A DNA stretch of 64,000 nt from Prorocentrum cordatum. Taxonomy: Eukaryota; Sar; Dinophyceae; Prorocentrales; Prorocentraceae. This document shows, piece after piece, positions 20,250 through 30,176 of this stretch. The notes under the pieces are model-generated. The model saw only the letters and a list, made by a program, of their open reading frames with translations, was not told where the DNA came from and did no database searches. Both the position numbers and the translations under genes were made by a program. Where the stretch lies: contig CAUYUJ010014183.1 in NCBI GenBank assembly GCA_963575745.1, positions 1,144,325-1,208,324 of the forward strand, given 5' to 3'. The stretch's first letter is position 1; each line of letters starts with the position of its first letter.

Positions 20250-23200
20250 TCACGCCGAAGTCGACCTCGTCGGTCTGTCTGGGCAGCTCCAGGAGTGTAA
20301 CTGTTCTCTTATTGCTATCCTCCATCTGCCCGTTGAGAAAGCCTCCAAGATCGACGACCTCGGCACTCCACCTTTTGTCAACGCATCACACAACATGTCA
20401 CGTGTGTCCACTCGATGAATCGTACTGAGACGTCTACCTTCAAGATGCTCACGCAGTGCTCGCACTCCATATAACAGTTGTCTCTCCGTCGGGGTAGATA
20501 TCTCTTGAGCAGTAACTGCAGCGAACACTGAGTGGGCATCCAACACCAAATGAAGATCAAGTCCACAAGGGCCATCAACTGCCGCATGTAATGATACTGC
20601 CGATTGTGCACCACGTAACCAGTCCATCATGAATCCATTCAATAGCATACCGTACTCTGTGGCTTCAATCGCATTGTTGAGTTCTGCACTGAACGTGCCA
20701 CGATTTACCTTAGCTTGTTTTCTCGAGAAATATTCCCACACATGAAAACATCCTGATGGTGTTGAACCTCGTACTTCACACAAACCGATGATTGCTGCTC
20801 TTAATGCCAAACAATCCACATCATCCGCACGATGCGCACTGTCTGCAATAATTGTCATACATAATGGTGATGACGGTCTGCTGAAGTGAATCGTGGAAGG
20901 AACTCGCTTTATCCATTTCAATACTTTGTTGAGATCCTTCAAATCCGATATCTTCACATCTTTCATATTGCGCTGTAACTTGCCAACATATACCACAATA
21001 TCTGCACGTGTAAGAACCATCCAAGCAACACCACCCAACAAAGACATGTATAAACTGACCTGCTCGTCGTTCGCCTTACCAGTGTCATTTTGCTTCTCAA
21101 ACATTGTTGTGGGTATTGGTTTCAACTGCGTCACATAATGATTCTGGTCCATAGTGCACTCCATAGTCTTTGGATCTTGTCGATGCTGAATACCAACGCA
21201 CTCAAAGGGTGCTTCGATCAACTCGCACTTACCATATTTGGCTTCCAACCTCTGAAACAACTCCGTACGAGTGTCTTCCTCACAAGCTCCTTTGAAATCG
21301 TCCACGTGCGTCGCCAGAACTCCGAGCGGTACCACTCCATTCTTAACGTATGGCTTGCCCGTGATAGGACAGTTGCCGTCGTCGTTCTTTGCCTTGCGAT
21401 GTTTGATATACAATTTTGTGTCCGCTCGCGCTGGCTGCCACCGTGCTTCAACTAGAGTCTCAGTAAGAGCCATACTCCATGACCAAGGTGCGTCTTTGGT
21501 TCCGAATCCTGGCTTGTTCATGTCTAGCACCTCGGTGATCTCACTGAAGTCATGGAAACCTTCAATTCGTCTAAGCAAAACGTTGGCTCCTGCCGGCAAC
21601 TCGCACTGGATGGATCGCAACTTTGTGCCCGTCTCGGCGGCGATCTGCTTGAAAGTCTTGCCTCTCAGAAATGCCATAGAAATATCAGTAGACCACAATT
21701 TCCATTGATACATGGTCGCCATCGAGCACACCATTCTCTGTCCCCATCTGGATGCTGTGCCAGCAAATGTAGTAAGAGACTCTGCTTGTCGGTCTTTAAA
21801 TCCGCGAACCGTTAACCTTGCTTTGATCTTGCGTACTCCGCCGATCAGCTTCCATTTGAGCACCCATCGACTGTCAACTAAGTTAGTTGCCGTCTTGCGT
21901 GCCATTCGGTTGAACATGCCCATGCCGCACCAACGTTGTAGTTCCAATAGACATGCTTCGGCCACGTCACGTGCATACTTCTTGAGCTCGTCCGGAGTCA
22001 ATATGTTCATTTCTCGCTCAATCACCGTTTCCGTGTAACATCCCATATTGTCATAACGATGCACCAAAACGTAGCCTTCCAACACCTCTTCATCACAACA
22101 GTTGAGTGCTGCATATGCATCCATGGCCAGCTCGAGGTTGTCGTCGTACTTGTCATAAGCCTGACAAGGTAGAACTGGAAAACATTGCCCAGGTACTTGC
22201 ACATCCGGTGATTGACCTCGTTGACAAACGTCGCTCCAGAAAGCCTCCTCATCTATGCACTCGAAGAACTCCTCGTCTGAGATCTCATCTGGATGATCAT
22301 CACCGTGGTCAGAAAGGCGCTGCGAAACATGAGGACGTGGGTTGCCACTGTCCTCGGATCCCGGCGTTAATGCTCTCTTGAGACCACCATCGTCTGGCAG
22401 CCTTGGAGCGAGGTGGGGTGCCGGGTTGTCGCTGCCATCTGGGCCTGCTGAAAGAGACCGTTTGACGCCATTCCATCGAGGCATGAGGTAGCCCTCCTGC
22501 TGGTCGAAGTTGTCGTCCATTCCGCCAACATGAGCCACCCCTGGAGTCTGTCGGCGTGCCTGTCGAGCTTCGTCGTCGTTGACAATCATAAACTGCAGAA
22601 AAGGTACGTTCGGCCATATGTCGCCAAACAAATACGAAGACGATACTCTCTGACTGCTTGGTATCTGAATCCAAGACCAGTCTTCACGACGTCCAACCGG
22701 CCACCACATAACCACCGATCCTTCAATACCTGGCATCGCTTCAAGATAACGTACTCCATGTCCAACTCGAACGCCTATGCATCCCATGAGCTGTAAATGA
22801 CATGCTGCCGTGATAAATGCTGCTCTCATTGGTCCCGGAAACCGTTGACCATCTTTGCTTATCGTCCAGCCATGTTTGCTGGAGAAGACGCATCCGAAAT
22901 ACAAACTTCCTTGCTCAATACCTTCTGCGAAGTTCATGATATACTCCGTAGGCATTCGTAAATACTCCTGCGCATGAGGTTCGACAAATAATGTCCACGG
23001 CACAACCGCACGTCGAACTTCGGGTAGGCGCACTTGCATATTCCTACTTTGCCATCGTACTCCTATCATACCTTCTCGAAGTCGGGTGAGATCTGTCACG
23101 ACCGCGGGTCCACGCCAGCCACTGAGATCTTTATTAGGAGGGTCGCGGTAAATGTCCACTTCGTCACCTATCTTGAGCTCCAGTAGTTCGCCGGCGGGCC

Positions 23201-26200
23201 TGGTCCGAGAGTTGAGTGCTCTCGATAGCCTGTCCGACGCGGTGCCTTGGATGATCGCTGACATAGCCGCTTCGCGCAATCGATGGATGTGCCTCGAGAT
23301 ACCTGCCAAGCCGTCGCTGCTGTCAGCCAACTGCGTCTCCGAACTCGGTTCGAAATCTCGCAACATGTTGGGCGTCCGTCCAAACAGTCCTTTGTACGGG
23401 GTCGCTCCATGCACCGCCAATAAACAATTCTTTGCCAGCACTGATTCATCAACTATTGCTTGTGGTGGAACGGCAATGCCATCCCTTTCCATCTGGCTGT
23501 TAACTCGGTGAATCGCGTCTCGCAGCAGAGAATTGTGACGTTCCACTATCCGTGCATGTGCTCCTCGAGGTCGTAAATTGAGTTGGATACTCCATCGATC
23601 TGCCCATGCTGATGCGATCTCACTGTCAAGTGCTCCCTCTTTGTCACTCGTAAGTACTCGCATGGGGCCGAAGATCCTGATCCATATGTGCGTGATCCCG
23701 TTGAGAATGTCTTGTGGCGAGCGGCTGTCGATGATGAGTGCTGCCGACCATCTGATGCAACAGTCCACTAGGTGCAGCACTGTGTGGGTACTCCAAAACA
23801 TGAGATCCATTTCGACCTCTGAGTTGAAGTCCACCACGATCTTAGTCTTAGATATTGGTCGCACTCCAATATGTTGCCACTGTCTGCATACTGGACATGT
23901 GTCAACCACCGCTGCCACCACATCGATAGCTTCGGGAGGAGCTCCTGCTGCTCGAAGAAGTTCTTTCATGCGTTCGATGGGAGCGTGCCAAAGTCTAATG
24001 TGCAACTTCCGCACTGTCCGTCGCACCACCAGTGGATCAAGTGATTTGAGAAGCTTCAGCGCCCGTCCAGCTGACCAGTCCGACCAATCAGCTCCATCAG
24101 GGTCTGCTTGAGTGCCTATCGTCGCTCTAGTCGCCGCTCGATTCCTTCTGTCAGCGGCCGACGGTCGACCTGATTGCTCGGCTGGGGGCGGAGGAGGAGG
24201 CGACGGAACGATAGCTGAGGGTGCCTCAGCAGCAGCTTCTGCTTCAACAGGTGCAGGAACTGCCGCCGCGGATGCTTCTTCGAGTTCACCAAGTCGCCCA
24301 CCTCCTCGTTCAGCACTAGATGGGTCCGAAGCAGCGCCCACTACTCGAGGTGGTCGAGGAAGTACTGCCGCAGATCCACCGCCACGTTGTGCTGCCCATT
24401 TCCATCTGCATCGCTCGTCATTCAAATGGTCTCGATGGTTCCGTGGCTTCCCAGTGTTACACCCAGGACATTCCTCACCCATGGCCTTCACGTTGGGATA
24501 CTTGCAATTACCGCGTCGGGTATGTGTGGGGTCGTGAGCAGAGCGATTTCCGTCACATGCTGGGCACCTGTTGGGATTTGCTCGTCCGATCCTTGCCTTC
24601 GCTGCTACCGCCGGTGTCGAGGATGCTGCCGCCGACGGTGCTGATGATGATGCTGCCGTCGGTGTCGATGATGCTGCCGCCGGCGGTGCCGATGATGACG
24701 ATGCGGCCGCACTTGAAGAGGCCGCCTGGGATGACGACGGAGGCCGTGGCCTGGGTCGTTCAGGGTCTTCACCTTCATCTCGATCTCGTGCTCCTGTGGC
24801 CACTTCGGGATAATAGCGAGCCATCGATCGTCGCTCAGGATGCTGTCTCCAATAACGTCTCACAACACAAGCTACACCACTCGCGATGTGACCAGCCAGC
24901 TTCCACGGCCACACCTGCATTCGCTTCGAGATAGATCCATCAATGTGTCTGTGCTCGGCACACGCCCTGCGTCCTTCGCACCGTAGCCGTCGTAGCGCAT
25001 ACACCAGTGCCTCACAGCTGGCCACGAAATGTGTAGGTTTCTTCACAGGCAATCGTGTATAAGGACAACGAAGCCCAGCTTGACATTGATGCATAGTGAC
25101 CTCTGCTGCTTCTGTCAGTGTTCTCAATTCTTTCCAAATAGGCGTGCCATACAACTCTGATCCCACTGGCTGCTCCACAAGATAATGCCGTCCGTGTCGT
25201 ACTTGATACAATGCAACTTCACCGCATAGATGTCCAAGTGGTTCGGAGATCTGCCTTGATGCTGCATGAGCCACTGGATTCATCATTCGATTGAAGGTTG
25301 CCCATCCTACTAGTCCCCTACACGGAGGGGACATCACTATCACCACTGGCTGACATACTCCAAGATACTTCCACATGGCTGCTCGTTCCTTTGAGTTAAA
25401 CAAATCCACATTGCACTGCATGTCGAAGTTCTTGCCTGCCTGAGGTCCCTCGTGATGCATTCGTCTTAGTAGCATCTTGGTCGTACGTCCTTCACCTCCC
25501 ATAATTTCCACGATGTCCGTGAACCGATGTTGCTGAGCGTCCGCCAACCAGTATTGCAACAGACTACTGAGGTTATCGAAGGTGAGGTAGATTTCATTAA
25601 CGTGTTTGCCAGAGATCCTCGTAGTCAACTCTTCTGCCTGATCGTTTCCGTACCACATGCCACCTTCATGAGAGAAATGTAGCGCCGAGCTCCAGTCCAT
25701 CTCGTGATGTACTCCATCCAACTGCCAATTCTGTTGATGTAAGTCCGTAGTAACCTCGTCCATCCACATGTCTTGAACTTCGAGGTCGATGGAGCCCATG
25801 TCGTCGCCACAGTCGGTCCAGATCTTCTCATAACCACTCATATTCTTGCTCTTCTTCGTCTGCATACTGTCTGAACCTTCAGCTGCTGCTCGGGCCTTTG
25901 CTTCTTTATCTTTCAGCTTTTGTCGTAGTCTAGCCTCTGTGGGATAATGTTCCTCAGCACTGTCTGCGAATCGCACCATCTTCGTCCGCGTCGTGGGAGT
26001 GTCCAAAGCTTCTCGCTCGTGATATTGCGACTCTGGTATCATCTCCTCTTGTCCGCTATTGCTTCCAGATGTTTGTCTGCATCCAACCTGTCGCCATAGT
26101 TGTGATGTGAACTCCTGGATCATGCTCTGACGCGCCTCGAAGATGATCTCTGGATTTCTAGTATGATCGGAATCTTGATAATGCTGTCCGTGTCCGCAGT

Positions 26201-27131
26201 TGTTCCACTCAGGAAACTTAATCGTACTCATGATCTTGGTGACCTGACCTGCTGGAAGTTGATTCGGCCCAATTTTCACTCCAAGTCTGCACCATCGCAT
26301 CGCCTGGACGTGAAGATCTGACATACTCTCCAGCCTCATGAGCCCGGAAGTCTCCCACATCGAGTTCTTCGCACTGCCTTCCAAGATAACTGCACACGAT
26401 ATCTTCATGGCTTCAATCATGATTTGAGCCAGATTCCATGCCCGTCGCCGTTCTCGGTTGTTGATAGCCGATGTCGGGGATCCAGACAACGTTATCCATA
26501 GTAAATCAGGCTTCAATCTGACCAGATCTGACATAGTCCGTTCCAATCTGGTCAGGCTCATGATACTCCTGGTGTCGTAGTGTGTGATCTGTATGTGTCG
26601 CTGTGACCGTCGTCCACAATCTGTCAGAGCTCGCTGACGAATCGAATCAATATCGTCCATGATCCAAGCTCTAAATATAAGACGTTCATGTCCAGTGCTG
26701 TCCATCAGAGAAGCTGATTGCTCCAGAAGAACACCACGAGGAGGTGAAGGGTCAGGCTCCACATCAGAAGGCCGACGCTCCACTTGCCCGGGGTCATCAA
26801 CTTCACCCTCGGCTTCGAAGACATTCTTTGCAGTATAGTCAAGTTGTGAATTCACTTGCGTTAGAGGTGATACTTCGTCCAGTGCTGTTGGCCTAGACGT
26901 GGACGCCGACGATGTGTCTGCACCCGCATTCTCGCCACTGATGATCTGCTGGTCCAGTGAGAGCACCACCGGAGGTTCCACTTGAGGCTGCCCCGATGCT
27001 GCTGTCGTTGACGATACGATATTATCGATACCATCCTGGCCCAAACTCATCGATCCGCCGCGATCCTTCGTGGACAAGGGAGCGATATGCCCAGACGGCG
27101 GCTTCGCCTGGTCGCTCACCTCGCCCCCCCA
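20250..27131 (-). CDS. Element A Pol: two methyltransferase-like domains, zinc modules, integrase, RT, RNase H
   Basis: This frame follows the Gag-protease ORF in the same frame after one TGA (27132-27134), with no ATG near the junction, so readthrough is the simplest source. Residue positions are counted from 27119. Residues ~190-375: degenerate methyltransferase-like module (LSGSPTS where SPPC is expected; VILEGS; CGHGQH). Residues ~520-740: intact-looking module with EIMGGEG (~536), MSPPCRG (~596) and YLVEQP (~646), the positions of cytosine-methyltransferase motifs I, IV and VI. A Ser/Ala/Pro linker and two C-x2-C...H...H...C zinc-like modules follow. Integrase ~1043-1195 has a His/Cys finger (CPVCRQW), EMDLMFW, SDKEGA and the ARIVERH glutamate. 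RT_2 ~1750-1960 has the THVDDF catalytic box. RNase H ~2140-2250 has SAELNNA, LVLDAHS and DALTKG. Proviral integration and reverse transcription are the known family roles; the methylation role is inferred. Confidence 0.88.
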   Translation of the reverse strand, partial: WGGEVSDQAKPPSGHIAPLSTKDRGGSMSLGQDGIDNIVSSTTAASGQPQVEPPVVLSLDQQIISGENAGADTSSASTSRPTALDEVSPLTQVNSQLDYTAKNVFEAEGEVDDPGQVERRPSDVEPDPSPPRGVLLEQSASLMDSTGHERLIFRAWIMDDIDSIRQRALTDCGRRSQRHIQITHYDTRSIMSLTRLERTMSDLVRLKPDLLWITLSGSPTSAINNRERRRAWNLAQIMIEAMKISCAVILEGSAKNSMWETSGLMRLESMSDLHVQAMRWCRLGVKIGPNQLPAGQVTKIMSTIKFPEWNNCGHGQHYQDSDHTRNPEIIFEARQSMIQEFTSQLWRQVGCRQTSGSNSGQEEMIPESQYHEREALDTPTTRTKMVRFADSAEEHYPTEARLRQKLKDKEAKARAAAEGSDSMQTKKSKNMSGYEKIWTDCGDDMGSIDLEVQDMWMDEVTTDLHQQNWQLDGVHHEMDWSSALHFSHEGGMWYGNDQAEELTTRISGKHVNEIYLTFDNLSSLLQYWLADAQQHRFTDIVEIMGGEGRTTKMLLRRMHHEGPQAGKNFDMQCNVDLFNSKERAAMWKYLGVCQPVVIVMSPPCRGLVGWATFNRMMNPVAHAASRQISEPLGHLCGEVALYQVRHGRHYLVEQPVGSELYGTPIWKELRTLTEAAEVTMHQCQAGLRCPYTRLPVKKPTHFVASCEALVYALRRLRCEGRRACAEHRHIDGSISKRMQVWPWKLAGHIASGVACVVRRYWRQHPERRSMARYYPEVATGARDRDEGEDPERPRPRPPSSSQAASSSAAASSSSAPPAAASSTPTAASSSAPSAAASSTPAVAAKARIGRANPNRCPACDGNRSAHDPTHTRRGNCKYPNVKAMGEECPGCNTGKPRNHRDHLNDERCRWKWAAQRGGGSAAVLPRPPRVVGAASDPSSAERGGGRLGELEEASAAAVPAPVEAEAAAEAPSAIVPSPPPPPPAEQSGRPSAADRRNRAATRATIGTQADPDGADWSDWSAGRALKLLKSLDPLVVRRTVRKLHIRLWHAPIERMKELLRAAGAPPEAIDVVAAVVDTCPVCRQWQHIGVRPISKTKIVVDFNSEVEMDLMFWSTHTVLHLVDCCIRWSAALIIDSRSPQDILNGITHIWIRIFGPMRVLTSDKEGALDSEIASAWADRWSIQLNLRPRGAHARIVERHNSLLRDAIHRVNSQMERDGIAVPPQAIVDESVLAKNCLLAVHGATPYKGLFGRTPNMLRDFEPSSETQLADSSDGLAGISRHIHRLREAAMSAIIQGTASDRLSRALNSRTRPAGELLELKIGDEVDIYRDPPNKDLSGWRGPAVVTDLTRLREGMIGVRWQSRNMQVRLPEVRRAVVPWTLFVEPHAQEYLRMPTEYIMNFAEGIEQGSLYFGCVFSSKHGWTISKDGQRFPGPMRAAFITAACHLQLMGCIGVRVGHGVRYLEAMPGIEGSVVMWWPVGRREDWSWIQIPSSQRVSSSYLFGDIWPNVPFLQFMIVNDDEARQARRQTPGVAHVGGMDDNFDQQEGYLMPRWNGVKRSLSAGPDGSDNPAPHLAPRLPDDGGLKRALTPGSEDSGNPRPHVSQRLSDHGDDHPDEISDEEFFECIDEEAFWSDVCQRGQSPDVQVPGQCFPVLPCQAYDKYDDNLELAMDAYAALNCCDEEVLEGYVLVHRYDNMGCYTETVIEREMNILTPDELKKYARDVAEACLLELQRWCGMGMFNRMARKTATNLVDSRWVLKWKLIGGVRKIKARLTVRGFKDRQAESLTTFAGTASRWGQRMVCSMATMYQWKLWSTDISMAFLRGKTFKQIAAETGTKLRSIQCELPAGANVLLRRIEGFHDFSEITEVLDMNKPGFGTKDAPWSWSMALTETLVEARWQPARADTKLYIKHRKAKNDDGNCPITGKPYVKNGVVPLGVLATHVDDFKGACEEDTRTELFQRLEAKYGKCELIEAPFECVGIQHRQDPKTMECTMDQNHYVTQLKPIPTTMFEKQNDTGKANDEQVSLYMSLLGGVAWMVLTRADIVVYVGKLQRNMKDVKISDLKDLNKVLKWIKRVPSTIHFSRPSSPLCMTIIADSAHRADDVDCLALRAAIIGLCEVRGSTPSGCFHVWEYFSRKQAKVNRGTFSAELNNAIEATEYGMLLNGFMMDWLRGAQSAVSLHAAVDGPCGLDLHLVLDAHSVFAAVTAQEISTPTERQLLYGVRALREHLEGRRLSTIHRVDTRDMLCDALTKGGVPRSSILEAFSTGRWRIAIREQLHSWSCPDRPTRSTSA

Positions 27132-29870
27132 TCATTGACTGCTATTGTGGAAGAGATTCAGCGTCGAAGCCAACGCCGTCGCTCCTCCAGTGTTGCTGCT
27201 GTCCAACTGCTGAAACTCACTCACAGGCAACATCAGGTGACCACTCTCAGAATCCTCCAGGTTGTAGCTCATCGTGCCCGGTGGTAACTGAATGGTAGCA
27301 TCACCCGGGCCCAGAAAGTGAATGCGATTGTTGACAATGTCGAGTATTGTGCGCAACTGCCGCAACGAACGTAGCCCAAGCAGGGCTGGAATGTCCGAAT
27401 CTGGCACGATAGGTGCCGTGTACACCGCTGGGGTACCTGCCGAACTGTGCTCCTGCGCTGGCAGGGCAATCGGAAATCGTCCAAATCGTGCACACTGCTG
27501 TCGTCCGTTGCCTACTCCTTCCACGTTCAACACCTCGCGCATGGGACGGTACTGAGTCTGAACGCCAGCCTCCGCGGCCAGCTGCTCCTGCCGCCCAGCC
27601 CACTTGTCGCCCGTGAGATTGTCATGAGCACCAGGATCAACAAGAAGACCTTCTCGCTTCGGTCCGAGTCTCGTCCGCGTATGCCACGTGCCTCGCTTCT
27701 CCCTCGCCTCCTTCAAGCCGTGCTGCTCATAGGTCGGGAAGAAGATGTGTGACGCGCGTTGGATATATGAGCTCGATCCCGCTGGTGCTGATGCCGTCGC
27801 GGCTGCTGAGAACGAAGCGCCACCATTGTTCTGAATGGACATGCCACGTCCACTCTGGGATACCGTGTGTGATCCAAGTCCAAGTATAGCGGTAAGATCC
27901 CGCACTGATTGATCGGTCATACGTGGTCTGTCTCCTGGATGCTCCTGAACTCCTGGTCTGTCGTCATGTTGATCGTGATCGTGGCCCTTGCTCTTGTCTT
28001 TGCCCTTCTTGCCGTTCTTGCCTTTTCCTCGTCCTCGTCGTGCATGGTCATCTTGGAGATCAGTATCTGGTATTCGTTGCCCCGGCAGTGAGGCTCGATC
28101 CAATTTTGTCATTCCGCCCAATTGACTGATAGGTGATGTCTGTGATATCGTCGACGCCGCGCCGTTGTTTACATCACCTGACCAATCCAGAAGGCTCGCT
28201 CTCGTCGTCGTCGGACGTTGGCTATTCAGGATGTAGTCATCGCCAGCACCACTGAACGTACTCCATGGATTCTCATCGTCGGGTACCGAAACCGCCGACC
28301 AGTGCTGGTTGTCAATATGTTCCTGTCCACCCTGCATCTGATTCGTCATGAAATGAGCCGTCGGAATATTCACACCAGCCAATAAGCCTGACTGAGGGGC
28401 ATACATCGAACCAACGAATGACTGCTGTGCCGATGCCGATCCTTGCTGATAAGACTGAGCGTGATGATGACCCTTTGGCGGGCATAGACCATCTTTGATC
28501 ATGTGATTCTCTGATCCGCACCCGTGGCACCGCAATATCTGTCCGTCGGGTTCGCGAGGATTGGTTCGCCGCTTGCCACCTCCTTTTCGATCAAACGTAT
28601 AATGGGGTGTTGGAACAGGCGGCACCACTTGGTCATCATAATAATTTCTATTCCAAGAACTCGCTTGACTTGTCCCCGCGAAACCCTTTCCACTGCCATG
28701 ATATCCTTTTCCTGCTGAAGCGAAGCCACGACCTTTTCCTTTGCGTCGTGAATGACGCCGATCAAAACGTGTCGTCTTCTTTGTGAACGTTCTCCAGCGT
28801 CTCCGTGTAACCAAGAAGTCGCGCCACAACGTATCTGCGCGCAGCGAGGGGTCCACCTGTGATAAGTACGCCTCGAGTTCTGCATGTGGTGTCTCCTCGC
28901 CGCTCGTGCCGCTGCTGCTCCAGTCGTCGTGGTCTGCCAAATATCCACCAAGGACTTCCCCAGGAGCACTCGTCTGCATCATAGACTGCATTGGATACGA
29001 TTGATGCTGCATGACCGGATACGCTGACGTGGGAGCGCCGCCCGGCGTGAGCGTGCCACTGTTCTGCCATGGGTCTGAGTGCTCCCAGGGATCTGTCATA
29101 CCTGTCATCGTCGGGAAGTAGAAGTTGCCCTGTCCACGTTGCGTTTGAGGAGCACCACCCATCATAGATTGATTCTGTCCTGCCATCGCTGCATTATTTG
29201 CTATTCCACCGTGCTGATGTACATGGCCAACTCGCCGAATGAGCCCAAGCAATTCGTTGAACTGTTGATCGTCGGCCGGTAGATTGCCACGAAATCCAAT
29301 CAGTAGATTCACCCACTCGGCCGGTGGTATACGAAGACCAGTCAGTAGTAACCAAGCAAATCCACCAGGACCCAGATCCAAATTGCCTTCAGCGCCAGCC
29401 TTGAACTGTAGACTGGCAAACCTTCCCAGCGTAGTGTCAATATCTTCTCCCGGCATCCGTCTGAAACTCATGAGCTCGGCAATCGATGAAGTCGATGTCT
29501 CAATATCGAGGGGAGCGAACTGTCGATGCAGTCCACGAAGTATGATGGCCAATCCAGTAACTTGTCTCATGCCGAGCCCATCTCCGAGATCTCTCATGCC
29601 ACCGTCTCTGACAACGGCCGGGTCCAACGTGCTCACGAGTTCGCGAGCCACACCTCCAAGACGTAAGATGATCGCTGCTCCTTGCGCTTGATCTGGTAAC
29701 TCACATGCCAAGGCCCACCACACCACATTCCGAGACCACTGCTTGAATGGATAGAATCTTTGCCACCTACTGTCCCAGGCTGGTGGAATCTTCAACGTGC
29801 CCATAATACTCGTCTGATCTGCCACATTACCAAAGCCAGCCTGGGAGTTGCCCTGAGGCATCTGCATCAT
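27132..29870 (-). CDS. Element A Gag-protease
   Basis: 912 codons from an ATG at 29868-29870, only 112 bases after the LTR, to a TGA at 27132-27134. Residues 1-230 resemble a copia capsid (Gag) domain with Trp-rich helices. A CCHC-like zinc knuckle, CHGCGSENH...C, lies near residue 445; its spacing is C-x2-C-x4-H-x6-C rather than the usual x4. A Lys/Gly-rich basic stretch follows near 620. The retroviral-type aspartic protease signature is near residue 745 (LLVDPGAHDNLTG, with Pro in place of the usual Thr or Ser of D-T/S-G). It would form the particle and cut the polyprotein. Pol continues in the same frame after the single TGA. Confidence 0.85.
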   Translation of the reverse strand: MMQMPQGNSQAGFGNVADQTSIMGTLKIPPAWDSRWQRFYPFKQWSRNVVWWALACELPDQAQGAAIILRLGGVARELVSTLDPAVVRDGGMRDLGDGLGMRQVTGLAIILRGLHRQFAPLDIETSTSSIAELMSFRRMPGEDIDTTLGRFASLQFKAGAEGNLDLGPGGFAWLLLTGLRIPPAEWVNLLIGFRGNLPADDQQFNELLGLIRRVGHVHQHGGIANNAAMAGQNQSMMGGAPQTQRGQGNFYFPTMTGMTDPWEHSDPWQNSGTLTPGGAPTSAYPVMQHQSYPMQSMMQTSAPGEVLGGYLADHDDWSSSGTSGEETPHAELEAYLSQVDPSLRADTLWRDFLVTRRRWRTFTKKTTRFDRRHSRRKGKGRGFASAGKGYHGSGKGFAGTSQASSWNRNYYDDQVVPPVPTPHYTFDRKGGGKRRTNPREPDGQILRCHGCGSENHMIKDGLCPPKGHHHAQSYQQGSASAQQSFVGSMYAPQSGLLAGVNIPTAHFMTNQMQGGQEHIDNQHWSAVSVPDDENPWSTFSGAGDDYILNSQRPTTTRASLLDWSGDVNNGAASTISQTSPISQLGGMTKLDRASLPGQRIPDTDLQDDHARRGRGKGKNGKKGKDKSKGHDHDQHDDRPGVQEHPGDRPRMTDQSVRDLTAILGLGSHTVSQSGRGMSIQNNGGASFSAAATASAPAGSSSYIQRASHIFFPTYEQHGLKEAREKRGTWHTRTRLGPKREGLLVDPGAHDNLTGDKWAGRQEQLAAEAGVQTQYRPMREVLNVEGVGNGRQQCARFGRFPIALPAQEHSSAGTPAVYTAPIVPDSDIPALLGLRSLRQLRTILDIVNNRIHFLGPGDATIQLPPGTMSYNLEDSESGHLMLPVSEFQQLDSSNTGGATALASTLNLFHNSSQ

Positions 29871-29969
29871 GATGATGAACGTGCTGTGACGGGAGTCTCG
29901 GACGTGGTGGTCGCAGTCGTAGAAGTAGCCGTGGATCGCGCCGCCTGGCGGGCGGCGAGAGGAGCCGAA

Positions 29970-29981
29970 GCTCCGCTACCA
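29970..29981 (-). other. Element A primer-binding site
   Basis: TGGTAGCGGAGC on the minus strand, one base (T) after the 5' LTR. Element B has the identical 12 bases at the same distance from its LTR. It would pair with a tRNA ending GCTCCGCTACCA, close to but not the same as the common eukaryotic initiator tRNA-Met end. Confidence 0.8.
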
Positions 29982-29982
29982 A

Positions 29983-30171
29983 GGTCGATTGACCCTGGCA
30001 ATGGTGAGATAGAAGAGAGAAAGATGGGATACCTTTGTCAGTACATGCAAAGGAAACAGTAAATCTGGACGCGTCCTTGAGTCAAACGTTTACGGCGGTC
30101 GGGGCCCTACACTACACACATAACATACAGAGAGAGAGATAGGCATACATGCTATCTGCTGCATTGCGACT
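29983..30171 (-). repeat. Element A 5' LTR (189 bp)
   Basis: Identical over all 189 bases to 19861-20049, showing recent insertion. Confidence 0.93.
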
Positions 30172-30176
30172 GTTAT
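30172..30176. repeat. Target-site duplication of element A (right)
   Basis: GTTAT directly after the right LTR. Removing A plus one copy restores a frame across the site, which ends at a TAG at 30203-30205. Confidence 0.9.

Larger units (their letters stand above)
19861..30171 (-). mobile_element. Element A: complete copia-type LTR retrotransposon carrying methyltransferase-like domains
   Basis: A 10311-base element on the minus strand: 189-base LTRs identical at every position, 5-bp target duplication GTTAT, a 12-base primer-binding site, an intact 912-codon Gag-protease ORF, a single in-frame TGA, and an intact ~2290-codon Pol. The order integrase, RT, RNase H is copia (Ty1) type. Length is far above the 5-6 kb of ordinary copia, mainly from extra sequence between protease and integrase. 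Identical LTRs imply recent insertion and it may still be able to move. About 200 bases between Pol and the downstream LTR (20050-20249) hold no obvious polypurine tract. It sits inside element C. Confidence 0.93.

Noticed and set aside
27097-27119. Separate translation start for element A Pol
   Set aside because: The only apparent start here is GTG; no ATG lies near, and the frame is continuous with Gag apart from the TGA.
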